A stretch of 50,351 bases of DNA from Candidatus Heimdallarchaeota archaeon (GCA_019058275.1 JAHLVW010000105.1:1-50351); one strand, 5' to 3'; numbered from the stretch's first letter, positions 16,232 to 25,868 are shown. A program made the numbers and translations. Notes: generated from the sequence alone by a model not told the origin.

Positions 16232-17470
16232 TTACTTGCTAGTTAAATTAATAATAGAAACATAAAGTTTAGACCATGATTCTTTAGAGCCAGTCGCTAA
16301 AGACATTCTAATAAAAATCCTAACTTCTTCTCCTTTAAAATTGATACTGCTGAACTCCTCTTCATAAAATGGTTCTTTTGATAACATGAATTTTGGGAGA
16401 CTGAGAAATAATTCTTTATTTTTCATAATAAATTCAACATCAATAAACATAGGTATATCTTCTCTTGATTCCGCACCCATTAACTCAAAGGCAACTTTAT
16501 TCATTTCATCAATTTTAATTGCCTTTGTAATCTTTGTCAATGACACTAGATTATCTTCTAAGTATTTTATTACATCATTTACCCCTGAATTTACTAGATC
16601 TTCGATTTGTGTTTTCATTTCAAACAAATTTAGATGAAATAATGCTATTGGTGATTCTTCGAACAGTAATCTGTATCTAAGTTCATTCTCTTTGAGTGAT
16701 TCTATTGCTTGTGTAAGCTCAGAAATGTCTCGAGATACAGATAAAACACATAATTCACCTTCTATATCAATTAGAGTTGCAGATATTAAGACAGGGATTT
16801 ATCTTGCATCTTTAATTAATAAAATGGTTTCAAAGTCATTCACTTCCCCCGTTTCAAGAACTTGTTTTTTATAATGTTCATAATTTTCCTTCTTTGCCCA
16901 AAGCATTAGTTCATAAGAAGTTTTGCCAATGACTTCATCTCGAGAGTAATTTAACATTTGTAAGAAATTGTCATTTACATCTAAGAATTCTGTATCACTT
17001 CTTCTATTTATTGCTATACTATTGAAACTATATTGAAATGCTTTGAAAAATTTCTCTTCACTTTTTCTTAAAGCAATTTCAGCTTTTTTCTTATCTATTG
17101 ATTTGTTTATCAGGTTAATTAGCTCATGAAAATGACTTTGCACATCTCCCCCTTTTTGTAAGTAGTAATCTGCTCCTAAATTTAAAGCTTGAATTACTAC
17201 CTCTTCTCTTCCTCGACCTGTAAAAATAATAAAAGGTATATCATATCCCAACTCATGTATTCTTTCTAAAAAAGCTAATCCGTTAATTTCAGCCATTTGA
17301 TAATCTGAAATTATAACATCAATAGGTTCCTTTTCTAATAAATCCAAAGCATCATTCGCACAAGTAGCTGTATAAATATGAAAATTCTTTTCGATGTTCT
17401 CTAAATATATCTTTGATGATTCAAGTAGATCTTGTTCATCATCAACTAACAATACTCTAATTGTTTGCAA
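16232..17470 (-). pseudogene. Receiver-PAS response regulator with in-frame TAA
   Basis: One frame of 413 codons runs from 17470 to 16232 and is broken once, by TAA at 16801-16799. Residues 5-120 form a CheY-like receiver: VLLVDDEQDLL acidic pocket, the phospho-acceptor Asp in VIISDYQM, the Thr of FIIFTGRG and the Lys of YLQKGG. A PAS domain follows (KSEEKFFKAFQYS). The stop falls in the KDAR-stop-IPVLISATLI segment, where PAS domains read DGRxIPV. A second PAS-like part (ELRYRLLFEESPIA) is downstream in the same frame. With no HTH or kinase domain, the intact form would be a stand-alone sensor/relay protein. Translation could still give a 223-residue receiver-PAS product. Confidence 0.75.
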
Positions 17471-17652
17471 AATTTAAACACTCTATTTTGAAATGGCTTC
17501 TAATTGAGTTTCAACAATTCTAACAAAGTATAGCTTATGTAATGCAACACTTGTGAATTCACTATTTCTTTTTCATAACTCTAACTAAACAATGTTTATA
17601 CTGTTTTTTGAATCTTATTAATTATAATGCAAATTAAAAAGCCATCTTTTTC

Positions 17653-18660
17653 TTAATTTCTAATCAACTTTTTTTCAAAATCAGCAAGATTCGGAGGAAC
17701 TCCATTTGCTTTCTCAATTTTTGAAAATTCGAGTGCAGTTGTTCCCATCATAAATTCTCTATTTGATTCATGTGTTTTTAGGAAGATGAATCTACCGTTA
17801 GGTATTTTTTTTGTCATTATAGGATAATTTCTCTGATCATGAACTTTATCAGTTGTTCCATTTACTACAAAAACCTCTTCTTGTATTTGATGGAGTTTTC
17901 CCAATACTTCAAAATCCTTTGATGCTAAAGCAGCTTTACGCCACTTCCAGGGAACAGCTGCAGCAATTAATGTTTCAAGTCTTTGACGTTGCACCTTTTC
18001 TTTCATGCCACGCAAAGCGAAGAATTTCAAAATAGGTCTCAAAATGTAAAATGTAAATGTAGGTAAAAATCGTATAAGATACTTGATTATGAAATTATTA
18101 TACCAGAAATAATGCATTGGATCAAAAACAATCAATGTTGGAGCCTTAATTGTTTTTTCCAATAAACCTTGCAAAATTATTGATCCACCCCAACAAGCAC
18201 CTAATAATACAAAATCATTTGAAGCTAAATCTAAATAATCTATAACTCTTTGAACATCTTTTGCTTTCTGACTAATCGACATATCAGCTTTGAATCTTTG
18301 TAGTTTACTAGTTTCCTTCTCTCTTGTTTCAACATAGAAAAATTCAAGTCTATTATGTACTATTTTATAAAAATCTTGAAAAGTTACTGGGGTGCTTCCC
18401 CATCCTGAAACGAAAACTACTGGTCTTTTACTTATTGGTTTATCGGGTTTTATATGAAGCACTCTTATTGTTCCATTATCAACAGAAACGTCAATTGGGA
18501 TTATGTTTTTATTATTCTCATGCCAAGGATAAGGAACTTCTTGTTTTAATGAGGTTATTATCTCTTCTACTTTATTTTGAAGTTCTTCAGACATTTCAAG
18601 CTCAGGAACAATTTCGTCAAAATTATCTTTCTTTTTAACCAAATAAACCACACTCAACAA
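17653..18660 (-). CDS. Alpha/beta hydrolase with Cys nucleophile
   Basis: A 335-residue alpha/beta hydrolase. VVFVSGWGST (residues 81-90) is the oxyanion-hole strand and loop. The nucleophile elbow reads GACWGG with Cys156 instead of Ser, the form seen in polyhydroxyalkanoate synthases (G-x-C-x-G-G) and dienelactone hydrolases. Asp in NGTTDKVHD and His in KTHESNREF complete a plausible triad. A cap region with hydrophobic helices (IKYLIRFLPTFTFYILRPIL) suggests a lipid or thioester substrate. The start (TTG 18660) is uncertain. The gene is transcribed alone, divergent from the ICMT-like gene. Confidence 0.75.
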   Translation of the reverse strand: MLSVVYLVKKKDNFDEIVPELEMSEELQNKVEEIITSLKQEVPYPWHENNKNIIPIDVSVDNGTIRVLHIKPDKPISKRPVVFVSGWGSTPVTFQDFYKIVHNRLEFFYVETREKETSKLQRFKADMSISQKAKDVQRVIDYLDLASNDFVLLGACWGGSIILQGLLEKTIKAPTLIVFDPMHYFWYNNFIIKYLIRFLPTFTFYILRPILKFFALRGMKEKVQRQRLETLIAAAVPWKWRKAALASKDFEVLGKLHQIQEEVFVVNGTTDKVHDQRNYPIMTKKIPNGRFIFLKTHESNREFMMGTTALEFSKIEKANGVPPNLADFEKKLIRN

Positions 18661-18784
18661 GTCTTATTTCCAATCATAGTTGCCAAACCTTAGATTTCTT
18701 ACAAATACTACCTTTTTAATTTTCCTTCACTCGTTCTTTTAGATAAAATTAACATATTACTACTGAATTAACAATATAGAGAGT

Positions 18785-19474
18785 ATGAATATAATGGTAA
18801 ATTATGATATTCTTGCTTATTACATAGGTTCGAACATTCTTGTATATATGTTGATTCATATTCCTTTAGATTTGATTACTTACAGAAGAAAAACAGAAGG
18901 ATACAAGGAAGATGCTAAGGATTATCCAGCATGGGAGGATCAGAATTTTACAAAAATAATAACAGTCATAACTAGTTTAGTTTTTTGGGTTTTTGTAATT
19001 TTTTGGCCAATATTGCATATATTTGATATAGATGATTTCATTCTCTTCTTTAATTTCGCAATACTATATGTAGATGAAGTTTTCCAAATAATCGGTTTAG
19101 TTTTAGTTGGACTTGGTACCTTTATTGCATCCATTGGTAGAATATCTCGAAGTACAAAAGCTATCTCTTGGGGAGTTCCAAAAGAGCTTACAAAAAAATG
19201 GGGATTTAGAATTGTACGACACCCACTTTATGCATCATATTGTTACTATTTTATAGGTATACCATTAGCTATGCTAAATTATCTCCTTATACCATTAATC
19301 TTAGGGATTTTTGGATATTATTTAACAGCTGTTTATGAGGAGAAAATACTTGTTCGAGAATTTGGTGAAGAATATATTGAATACCAAAAAAAAGTTGGTA
19401 TGCTAGTTCCATTCATTGGAAGACGTAAAGCAGTAACACCAAAAGAGATAAATGGCGGATCTGGCCGGATTTGA
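18785..19474 (+). CDS. ICMT/PEMT-like membrane methyltransferase
   Basis: A 229-residue integral membrane protein with about five helices and the isoprenylcysteine carboxyl methyltransferase/phospholipid methyltransferase signature in its C-terminal half: RIVRHPLYASY (S-adenosylmethionine-binding R-HP-Y), followed by a hydrophobic pair and EEKILVREFGEEYIEYQKKV (the E-E-x8-G-E-x-Y-x-x-Y motif). It probably methylates a membrane-embedded thiol, lipid or isoprenoid; the substrate is unknown. Its last seven codons overlap the 3' end of the tRNA-Arg gene on the other strand (19453-19474). Confidence 0.8.
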   Translation: MNIMVNYDILAYYIGSNILVYMLIHIPLDLITYRRKTEGYKEDAKDYPAWEDQNFTKIITVITSLVFWVFVIFWPILHIFDIDDFILFFNFAILYVDEVFQIIGLVLVGLGTFIASIGRISRSTKAISWGVPKELTKKWGFRIVRHPLYASYCYYFIGIPLAMLNYLLIPLILGIFGYYLTAVYEEKILVREFGEEYIEYQKKVGMLVPFIGRRKAVTPKEINGGSGRI

Positions 19475-19559
19475 ACCGGCGACCTTCTGCTATCTCCTGT
19501 TTTTTTTATTTTTGTTCCATTAGGAGGCAGATGCGCTGTCCAAACTGCGCTACAGATCC
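19453..19559 (-). tRNA. tRNA-Arg(CCU) with 37/38 intron and encoded CCA
   Basis: Minus strand: acceptor GGATCTG (19559-19553 as complement) pairs with CAGATCC, D-arm GCGC/GCGC, anticodon stem TCTGC/GCAGA, loop CTCCTA with anticodon CCT, T-arm GCCGG-TTCAAAT-CCGGC, G73 and encoded CCA (19455-19453). A 29-nt intron (19520-19492) sits at 37/38. Its bulge-helix-bulge is perfect: exon CTCC pairs with intron GGAG, with bulges TA^A and AT^A. The intron itself is A-rich. The 3' end overlaps the convergent methyltransferase gene. Confidence 0.95.
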
Positions 19560-19583
19560 CATCCACAGTTTGAAAATAATCGC

Positions 19584-19591
19584 TTAAAATA
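19584..19591 (-). promoter_or_regulatory. TATA box for tRNA-Arg
   Basis: TATTTTAA on the minus strand lies 25-32 nt before the tRNA 5' end, the normal archaeal spacing and the same arrangement seen at tRNA-Tyr. Confidence 0.5.
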
Positions 19592-19625
19592 CTTTTTCGT
19601 TGACTTCATTTAAATAGAAAACATC

Positions 19626-21146
19626 TCATGAATCAACGTCATTTAACTTGATTGATAGTTCTTTAGCTCGTCTACTGTACCAATGAAGTAATTCACCTAA
19701 ATCTTCTGGTAGAAAGAGTTCCCCACCACACAAATCACTAATTTCCACTAATTCTTTCTTATTTACATAAGGACCTAAACCAACAGCATGTAAGACAATA
19801 TTCTCCTTATTAGCATAATTACTTATTACAACTTCTTTGACTCTTTGACTTGTATCGAAACCATCAGTTAGTAAGATAATCATTAATGGTTTCTTCCTTT
19901 TCGATCTAGGTAGATTTTTAATTATTTCATCACAGAGCTCTAAAGCAGAAGCCATATTTGTTCCTGCGCCCATTTTCTCCTCAAGATCTTCAAACATTTG
20001 CTCAACAAGTAAATTGAATGCTGTTTTTGATCTTTGATCAGCTATTACATATGGTTTGTTATCTACTTTTAGAATTTCAGCACTATCCGCAAAAACTATT
20101 AGACTGACTGTTTCACCAATACCTATTCTTGCTTTTTCACTCAAATAAAGCAAGCCGGCAAAGATAGCACCGGATTTTCTTTTAACATTATTACCGTCTT
20201 TAAATTCTTTCAGAAAATCATCAAGTCCTTCATATGTGAATGCCTTTTGTATACTCTCTACTGATGGAATAACATTTTTGACTTCTAAATCTCTACCATT
20301 CATTGATTTGGAAATGTCCATTATCAGAATGGTATTAAATTCCAATGCACCATCTGGTTTAATTGACAATACTCGAGGTTTCGTAAAATCAAAAGTTGCC
20401 ATCTCTTTTGGAGCTATTTGAGGAGATATGTTAGTTATTTTTATTGATGCATTTCTCTCTTTCCATTTAATAACAAGTCCTTCTTTTACTACATAGTTTT
20501 CTAGGATTTTCTTTAGTTTTGCAATGCTCTTTCTTAATGACCCAACAACATGAAAAATATCATTACCAGCTATTGGACTTACTGCCAAAGTAACATTGTC
20601 AACTTTAATTGGTTCCTCTTGATAAAGTCTAATTGAGACTTTTTCTTTAATATTGTAAGATGAAATGATGTTTCTGTTTATTTGAATCATACCTTCTTCG
20701 AGTTCAAGTTTAACTTGAAACTTGACTGCAATAGAATTATTGTTATTTGAATCTTCTAATATTAAAATCCCTGAATTCAAATCGGTTATTTTTCTTGCAT
20801 CTAGTTCCGAAATCAAAGCTACTCCATCTAGCAAGTCATCTTTTAATTCAACATTCAAAAAGAGCTTACGTAATTCTTTTGGCACAGGTGGAATCGGTGG
20901 AGCAGGTCGCACTACAGTTTGTTGTCCAAAGATTCTTCTTCCAATTTCACTTTTGAAATCAGGTAGTTCTGCTTCTTCTGCTTGAACACCAATGATTTCT
21001 TGAGTTTTATCAATTTGCTCAAGTAATTCGTCAGGCAACTCAGGTACAGATGGCGGAACCAGAATATTCTCATTATCGTCTGAACTAGAATTATTATCAA
21101 ATTTCTCTAGTTTGCTAGAGTCAGATATTTGTTCCTTTTCAGACAT
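19626..21146 (-). CDS. VAT/CDC48-type N domain fused to a VWA domain
   Basis: A 506-residue soluble protein. Residues 1-90 are acidic, Pro-rich and disordered. Residues 95-255 resemble the N domain of VAT/CDC48: a double-psi barrel with EEGMIQINRNIISSYNIKEKVSIR (aligning to the family's G-I-I-R-I-D ... G-D-x-V-x-V-R, residues about 151-173) and a second part with LRKSIAKLKKIL. Residues 270-480 are a von Willebrand A domain with an intact MIDAS: DISKS (277-281), Thr396 in GAGTNM and LLTDGFD (Asp428). No AAA ATPase domain is present. A role as an adaptor or substrate receptor is inference; the domain pairing is what the sequence shows. Confidence 0.72.
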   Translation of the reverse strand: MSEKEQISDSSKLEKFDNNSSSDDNENILVPPSVPELPDELLEQIDKTQEIIGVQAEEAELPDFKSEIGRRIFGQQTVVRPAPPIPPVPKELRKLFLNVELKDDLLDGVALISELDARKITDLNSGILILEDSNNNNSIAVKFQVKLELEEGMIQINRNIISSYNIKEKVSIRLYQEEPIKVDNVTLAVSPIAGNDIFHVVGSLRKSIAKLKKILENYVVKEGLVIKWKERNASIKITNISPQIAPKEMATFDFTKPRVLSIKPDGALEFNTILIMDISKSMNGRDLEVKNVIPSVESIQKAFTYEGLDDFLKEFKDGNNVKRKSGAIFAGLLYLSEKARIGIGETVSLIVFADSAEILKVDNKPYVIADQRSKTAFNLLVEQMFEDLEEKMGAGTNMASALELCDEIIKNLPRSKRKKPLMIILLTDGFDTSQRVKEVVISNYANKENIVLHAVGLGPYVNKKELVEISDLCGGELFLPEDLGELLHWYSRRAKELSIKLNDVDS

Positions 21147-21263
21147 ATTACCCCATTCCTAAATTGATTTTTTTTATCAATATATTGTTATTAGCTTTAC
21201 ACTTAATTTTGTTTCTCTATTTTACGGAATAACGTCTAGAAAAATCATTATTCTCTTAGGTCA

Positions 21264-21998
21264 CTAATTTGATCCTAAAAATAAATAATTAGGTGATGTT
21301 AAGTATGTCTGCTTTTTTGATCCAAAGAAGTGAAATTTAACATATGGAATCTTGTTCTTTTTTAGAATTCTCTCAGCTTGTTTGATTGTATCTTGTTCAC
21401 CCTTTCTTGCAGCATCATCAAAAACAATTATGAAATCTTTTTCATTAATAATTTTAGGTATGTAATTTAATATACCAATTCTTGAATATCTATAAGAGCC
21501 AAATGGACCATCAATAATTACCAAATCATATTTGATATCTTCTTCCTCCAAAATCTTTGTTGAGTACCAAGAGCATTTGTGTTTTTGAAATTTCATTGCT
21601 TCTAGTGGAGAACAGATAAATCGACATCTTTCACTTATAGCGATTGTAGGTTTTACTATTTCAAACCATTCTTCACAATCTTCCAAAATTAGTGCTCTTT
21701 TTTTGGTATTTTCTTTGATATATCTTGAAGTAAGTTTTGTAGATTGACCCGAGCCCAATTCGAGTATTGACTTTGGTTTAACTTTTAGCAATACTTTAAG
21801 GATGTGATAAAGAAAAGATGCATCAGCTGCAAAACCATCTGGGAAAAGACTAATATCATCCCATCCAATTACCTTTAAATTGTAATATAAACTTGTCAAA
21901 TACTGTTGTTCTTTTACTATCCTCCCATAAAGCATTCGAAATGAAAGATGATTCAAAATTGTTCTTGGATGACGTTTTGGGTGTTTAACAGAACTCAT
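21264..21998 (-). CDS. Class I SAM-dependent methyltransferase (Methyltransf_24-like)
   Basis: A 244-residue Rossmann methyltransferase. Motif I reads SILELGSGQST, the acidic end of strand 2 is LILEDCEEW, and YDLVIIDGPFGSYRYSRIG is the D-G-P motif common in Methyltransf_24 and surface-sugar methyltransferases. IIVFDDAARKGEQ follows at strand 5. It starts at ATG 21998. The substrate is unknown; a sugar or small molecule is more likely than RNA, since there is no RNA-binding domain. It is transcribed away from the phosphoglycerate mutase gene. Confidence 0.75.
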   Translation of the reverse strand: MSSVKHPKRHPRTILNHLSFRMLYGRIVKEQQYLTSLYYNLKVIGWDDISLFPDGFAADASFLYHILKVLLKVKPKSILELGSGQSTKLTSRYIKENTKKRALILEDCEEWFEIVKPTIAISERCRFICSPLEAMKFQKHKCSWYSTKILEEEDIKYDLVIIDGPFGSYRYSRIGILNYIPKIINEKDFIIVFDDAARKGEQDTIKQAERILKKNKIPYVKFHFFGSKKQTYLTSPNYLFLGSN

Positions 21999-22165
21999 TT
22001 AAATCGCATCAAAAAGGTAATAAGAAAAAACATTCTTTGTTTTATTTAATGTTTTCTGAAGTGTAAATGATAATAAAATTCAATAAACAGCTCTTTAAGA
22101 AAACTTATTTCAAGGTAAAATAATAATTTTTGAAGTAAAGATATTCAAGTTAGAAGGATAAATTG

Positions 22166-23842
22166 ATGCACAAACTAAACAGACTTTCCTCATTTCATGG
22201 ACGTTCCGGACCACTACTACTAATAATTATAGATGGTATTGGTTTGGGAGAGGAAAATGATGGAAATGCTGTGTTTCTAGCTAAACCAAAAACTCTTATA
22301 CGTTTAACTAAAGAATGTCAAAAGAAGAACCTTTATTGTACTTTGAAAAGTCATGGAATTGCTGTTGGGTTAGTTTCAGATGATGATATGGGAAATAGTG
22401 AAGTTGGACATAATACATTAGGTGCAGGAAAGATATATGATCAAGGTGCAAAATTGGTTGATATATCAATTAAGAATGGTTCTTTGTTTAGATCTGAAAT
22501 CTGGATGAAGCTTATTAATAAGGTCAAAGATGCTGGTAGTACCGTTCATTTGTTGGGATTATTATCTGACGGGAATGTTCACAGCAATTTAACTCAAATA
22601 GTTAGAATAATAGAAAACCTAGCTGAAGTTGGTGTCATCAAAGTAAGAATTCATGTATTAACAGATGGCAGAGATGTTCCTGCAAGATCAGCATTAAATT
22701 ATATTGACTTTCTTGAATTAAGATTGAAAGAGATAATGTTTAATTTCTCAATTAGAGATTATGACTATAAAATAGCATCTGGCGGGGGGAGGATGGTTGT
22801 AACTATGGACCGTTATGAGTCTGATTGGAATATTGTAAGAAGAGGATGGTATGCACATGTTCTTGGGAGAATAGATGAAGAGGAATTAAAGAATGGGTAT
22901 AGAGGTTATTATCAATCTGCAAGAGAAGCAATAAATCATGCTCAAGAATGCTTCCCAGAAAAGAATGATCAATATCTACCTCCTTTTGTGATTACTGATA
23001 AAAACAACAAACCAGTAGGAAAAATAGTTGATAATGATTTAGTTATTAATTTTAATTTCCGAGGAGATAGAGCAATACAAATTAGTAAAGCATTTGAGGA
23101 TGAAAATTTTGACAAGTTTGATAGAATTGTATTTCCAAAAATAGAATATGCAGGCTTAGTTCAATATGATGAAGATGAACATATTCCAAAACAATATTTA
23201 GTTCCTCACCCTGATATAAGGAATATTCTATCTGATTATTGCTGTGCAAATAACATTACTTCATTTGCTATTGCTGAAACGCATAAATATGGTCATGTAA
23301 CGTACTTTTGGAATGGTAATCGATCTGGTTATATTTGTCTTGATAAGGAGAAGTATATGAAAATTGAATCAGAACCAAACGAAATGATAGCAATTCGACC
23401 TCAGATGATGATTAAAGAAGTATGCAATAAGACCATTGAAACATTACAAAGTGGCGAATACAAATTTGTCAGAGTGAATCTAGCTAATGGTGATATGGTA
23501 GGTCACACAGGTAACATTGGATCATCTGTTAAAGCTGTGCAAGTAGTAGATAATTGTGTGAAACAGATGATTGAAACTGTTAACAAGCTAAATGGTATTA
23601 CTATCGTTACTGCAGATCATGGAAATTGTGAAGAAATGAAATTCCCTGATGGCAAGATTAAAACATCTCATTCATTGAATCCTGTTGGATTTTGGATAGT
23701 TGACAAAAAATGTAAAAATAATTATCAAATAAATCTTGATGTAGACGAGCCAGGATTAAGTAATGTTGCTGCAACAATCCTGAATTTGTTGGGTTTTGAA
23801 AAACCAGAAGGTTATAGAGATAGTCTAATCAAATTTAATTAG
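22166..23842 (+). CDS. gpmI: Cofactor-independent phosphoglycerate mutase
   Basis: A 558-residue BPG-independent phosphoglycerate mutase of the alkaline phosphatase superfamily, interconverting 3- and 2-phosphoglycerate in glycolysis/gluconeogenesis. The metal-binding IIIDGIGLGEEND is near residue 22; the phosphate-carrying Ser78 lies in DDDMGNSEVGHN. LTDGRDVPARS, NFNFRGDRAIQ, and the C-terminal VTADHGNCE are all present. At this length it belongs to the long GpmI type shared by bacteria and plants, not the short archaeal ApgM type, so transfer in the past is possible. Start is ATG 22166 (TTG one codon earlier) with AGAAGGA upstream. Confidence 0.92.
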   Translation: MHKLNRLSSFHGRSGPLLLIIIDGIGLGEENDGNAVFLAKPKTLIRLTKECQKKNLYCTLKSHGIAVGLVSDDDMGNSEVGHNTLGAGKIYDQGAKLVDISIKNGSLFRSEIWMKLINKVKDAGSTVHLLGLLSDGNVHSNLTQIVRIIENLAEVGVIKVRIHVLTDGRDVPARSALNYIDFLELRLKEIMFNFSIRDYDYKIASGGGRMVVTMDRYESDWNIVRRGWYAHVLGRIDEEELKNGYRGYYQSAREAINHAQECFPEKNDQYLPPFVITDKNNKPVGKIVDNDLVINFNFRGDRAIQISKAFEDENFDKFDRIVFPKIEYAGLVQYDEDEHIPKQYLVPHPDIRNILSDYCCANNITSFAIAETHKYGHVTYFWNGNRSGYICLDKEKYMKIESEPNEMIAIRPQMMIKEVCNKTIETLQSGEYKFVRVNLANGDMVGHTGNIGSSVKAVQVVDNCVKQMIETVNKLNGITIVTADHGNCEEMKFPDGKIKTSHSLNPVGFWIVDKKCKNNYQINLDVDEPGLSNVAATILNLLGFEKPEGYRDSLIKFN

Positions 23843-23845
23843 ATC

Positions 23846-25429
23846 TTACAGTTTTTTTGCCATATAAGGCAATAATTTCTCAAACCCTCTTTTCTGATAA
23901 TATTCTCTTACTCCAATACCACTTGTAACTAATAACAATTCACTACCAACTTCATCTTTTGAGATTGCAATTGCTTCATCAATTAATTTAGCGCCATAAC
24001 CCTTATGCTGCCAATCAATTGTTTTTTCAGCAAGGTTCCCAATTCCCACAACAGATCCATAAATATGAATCTCTCTTATTATCGAAAATGGAGTGTCATT
24101 TACTGAGGTAATTAGCTTATCATTTGATGGATGGCGTAATCTGAGAAATCCAAAAATAATATCTTGCGAAGTATCTTCAAATGAAAGAAAAACTTCTTTC
24201 CCATTTGAAGCATCATAATCTTTTCTAACTAATTCAATGTCTTTTTCTGAAATGATTTTTCCTTTCTGTTGTTGGTGTCCAACTTCACGACATCGAATGC
24301 ATTTACACTGTCGACCTGAATCTTCTAAGTATTTTTGTGCATATTGTCTAAGATCACTCTTTTTTGGACCAGCAAAAATTCTTGGAGCAGGGATGTCACG
24401 TAATATTCGTTTAATTCTTACACTTGGCAATGTATTTGCTTTATATTCTGCAACTTGTTTTACAGTCTCGTCAAATGTTAATGGTTGGTAATCACCTGCA
24501 AGGTATTCCTCATATAGTTTAGTATTTTCCATTAACATTAGAGGGTAAATTTTAACTTCATCAGGAATGAAGCTGGAATCATTCATCATTGTTTTATAAC
24601 TGGTCAATTCTTCTTCCCAAGAAATTCCTGGTAAGCCAACCATCATATGAGCTGTTACTTTTAACCCTAAATCCCTGAGTCTTTTGAAGGCAATAGTAAC
24701 ATCATTAACAGTATGACCTCTATTTATTCTTTCATAGACTAGATCATTTATTATCTGAACTCCCAGTTCTACTCGAGTAACTCCCCAATTTAGTAACTGA
24801 TTAAGATTCTCTAGTGTACAAGTGTCTGGTCTAGTTTCTACAGTTATTCCAACACATCTTCGTTTGCTTTTCTCCGCATTAACTATTGCTTCTTCAATTG
24901 TAGATGAATCTTTATTGGTTATTCCATCTAAACATCCCTTGATAAATGACTCTTGATATTCTAAAGGTACAGCTGGCAAAGTTCCTCCCATTAGAATTAA
25001 ATCAATTTTGCTTGTGTTATGACCAATAACTTCAAGCTGGTTTATTCTCTCAACAACTTGCTCTTTAGAATTGTAATCGTGCCTTTTACCTCTCATTGCT
25101 GCAGGTTCAAACCCGGTATAAGATTGTGGACTTTCCTGTTCGGGACCGCCTGGACACATGGTACACTTTCCGTGCGGACAAGGCATAGGTTCACTCATTA
25201 CTGCCACAACAGCCACTCCAGACATAGTACGACTTGGTTTTTTCAGAAGATATGGTAAAACTATTGCCCTTTCTTCTTCAGTTGCTACTTGTAAAATATC
25301 ACTATTTCTTGGAAATGCATTAAGTGAGTATTTTTTGCAGATTTCTCTTTTGATTTTTGCTAGATCCTTTCTTTTTTTTGGAGGATCATCAATTATTCGT
25401 TCAATAATTTCTCTAAGGGCAATTTCCAA
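23846..25429 (-). CDS. elp3: Elp3 tRNA wobble-uridine modification enzyme
   Basis: A 527-residue Elp3. The radical SAM domain has the Elp3-specific cysteines C84-x4-C89-x2-C92 (CPHGKCTMC) followed by PGGPEQESPQSY and TRPDTC. A small four-Cys region (CKCIRC) is near residue 380. The C-terminal GNAT domain (about 400-527) has the acetyl-CoA loop HKGYGAKL and a terminal YYQKRGFEKLLPYMAKKL. Archaeal Elp3 alone makes cm5U at position 34 using acetyl-CoA. Start is TTG 25429. It is the last gene of the SBDS-exosome-KEOPS run, 141 nt after eS30. Confidence 0.95.
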   Translation of the reverse strand: MEIALREIIERIIDDPPKKRKDLAKIKREICKKYSLNAFPRNSDILQVATEEERAIVLPYLLKKPSRTMSGVAVVAVMSEPMPCPHGKCTMCPGGPEQESPQSYTGFEPAAMRGKRHDYNSKEQVVERINQLEVIGHNTSKIDLILMGGTLPAVPLEYQESFIKGCLDGITNKDSSTIEEAIVNAEKSKRRCVGITVETRPDTCTLENLNQLLNWGVTRVELGVQIINDLVYERINRGHTVNDVTIAFKRLRDLGLKVTAHMMVGLPGISWEEELTSYKTMMNDSSFIPDEVKIYPLMLMENTKLYEEYLAGDYQPLTFDETVKQVAEYKANTLPSVRIKRILRDIPAPRIFAGPKKSDLRQYAQKYLEDSGRQCKCIRCREVGHQQQKGKIISEKDIELVRKDYDASNGKEVFLSFEDTSQDIIFGFLRLRHPSNDKLITSVNDTPFSIIREIHIYGSVVGIGNLAEKTIDWQHKGYGAKLIDEAIAISKDEVGSELLLVTSGIGVREYYQKRGFEKLLPYMAKKL

Positions 25430-25570
25430 GAATTCATTCTTCCTATCTTACATATTCAAATTAATTTGCTATTAGTTAACCTAAAAAATCTAGTGATAAT
25501 GATTTTAAATTGAAAATTTGAAACGAAATTAAAGAGTAAAAACTAGAAGATCTAAGCATATTCTTTCAAA

Positions 25571-25750
25571 TTATCTTTTTCTTCTTCTTTTCTTACTTGA
25601 AGGTTGGCCTATTGGTATACCTTTAACATATCGTTTGTTGTAGAGATGTTTGTTTCTTAACCTGGGACTTCTTGAAAGGTGAGGTTTTTGTTCTACTTTT
25701 GGAGTTTGATTACGAACTTTACCGGCTTTTTGGACTGAACCGTGTGTCAT
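25571..25750 (-). CDS. rps30e: Ribosomal protein eS30
   Basis: A short gene of 59 residues. The protein starts MTHGSVQKAGKVRNQTPK, the hallmark of archaeal eS30 (M-x-HGSLTKAGKVR-x-QTPK), continues SPRLRNKHLYNKRY (family PRxRNRxxYxKR) and ends with a run of Lys/Arg (SSKKRRRKR). It binds the small ribosomal subunit near the decoding centre. It lies between pcc1 and elp3 in the same direction, about 118 nt downstream of pcc1. Confidence 0.92.
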   Translation of the reverse strand: MTHGSVQKAGKVRNQTPKVEQKPHLSRSPRLRNKHLYNKRYVKGIPIGQPSSKKRRRKR

Positions 25751-25868
25751 GCTTTCATTCCTCTAATTTCATTCATGAGCTAATTGCTTTTGAGTCTTTT
25801 GATTGACATTATATTAAAAATCTTTTTACATAATTGGATTCATATCAAATATTTGTTTTAATTGTAAA

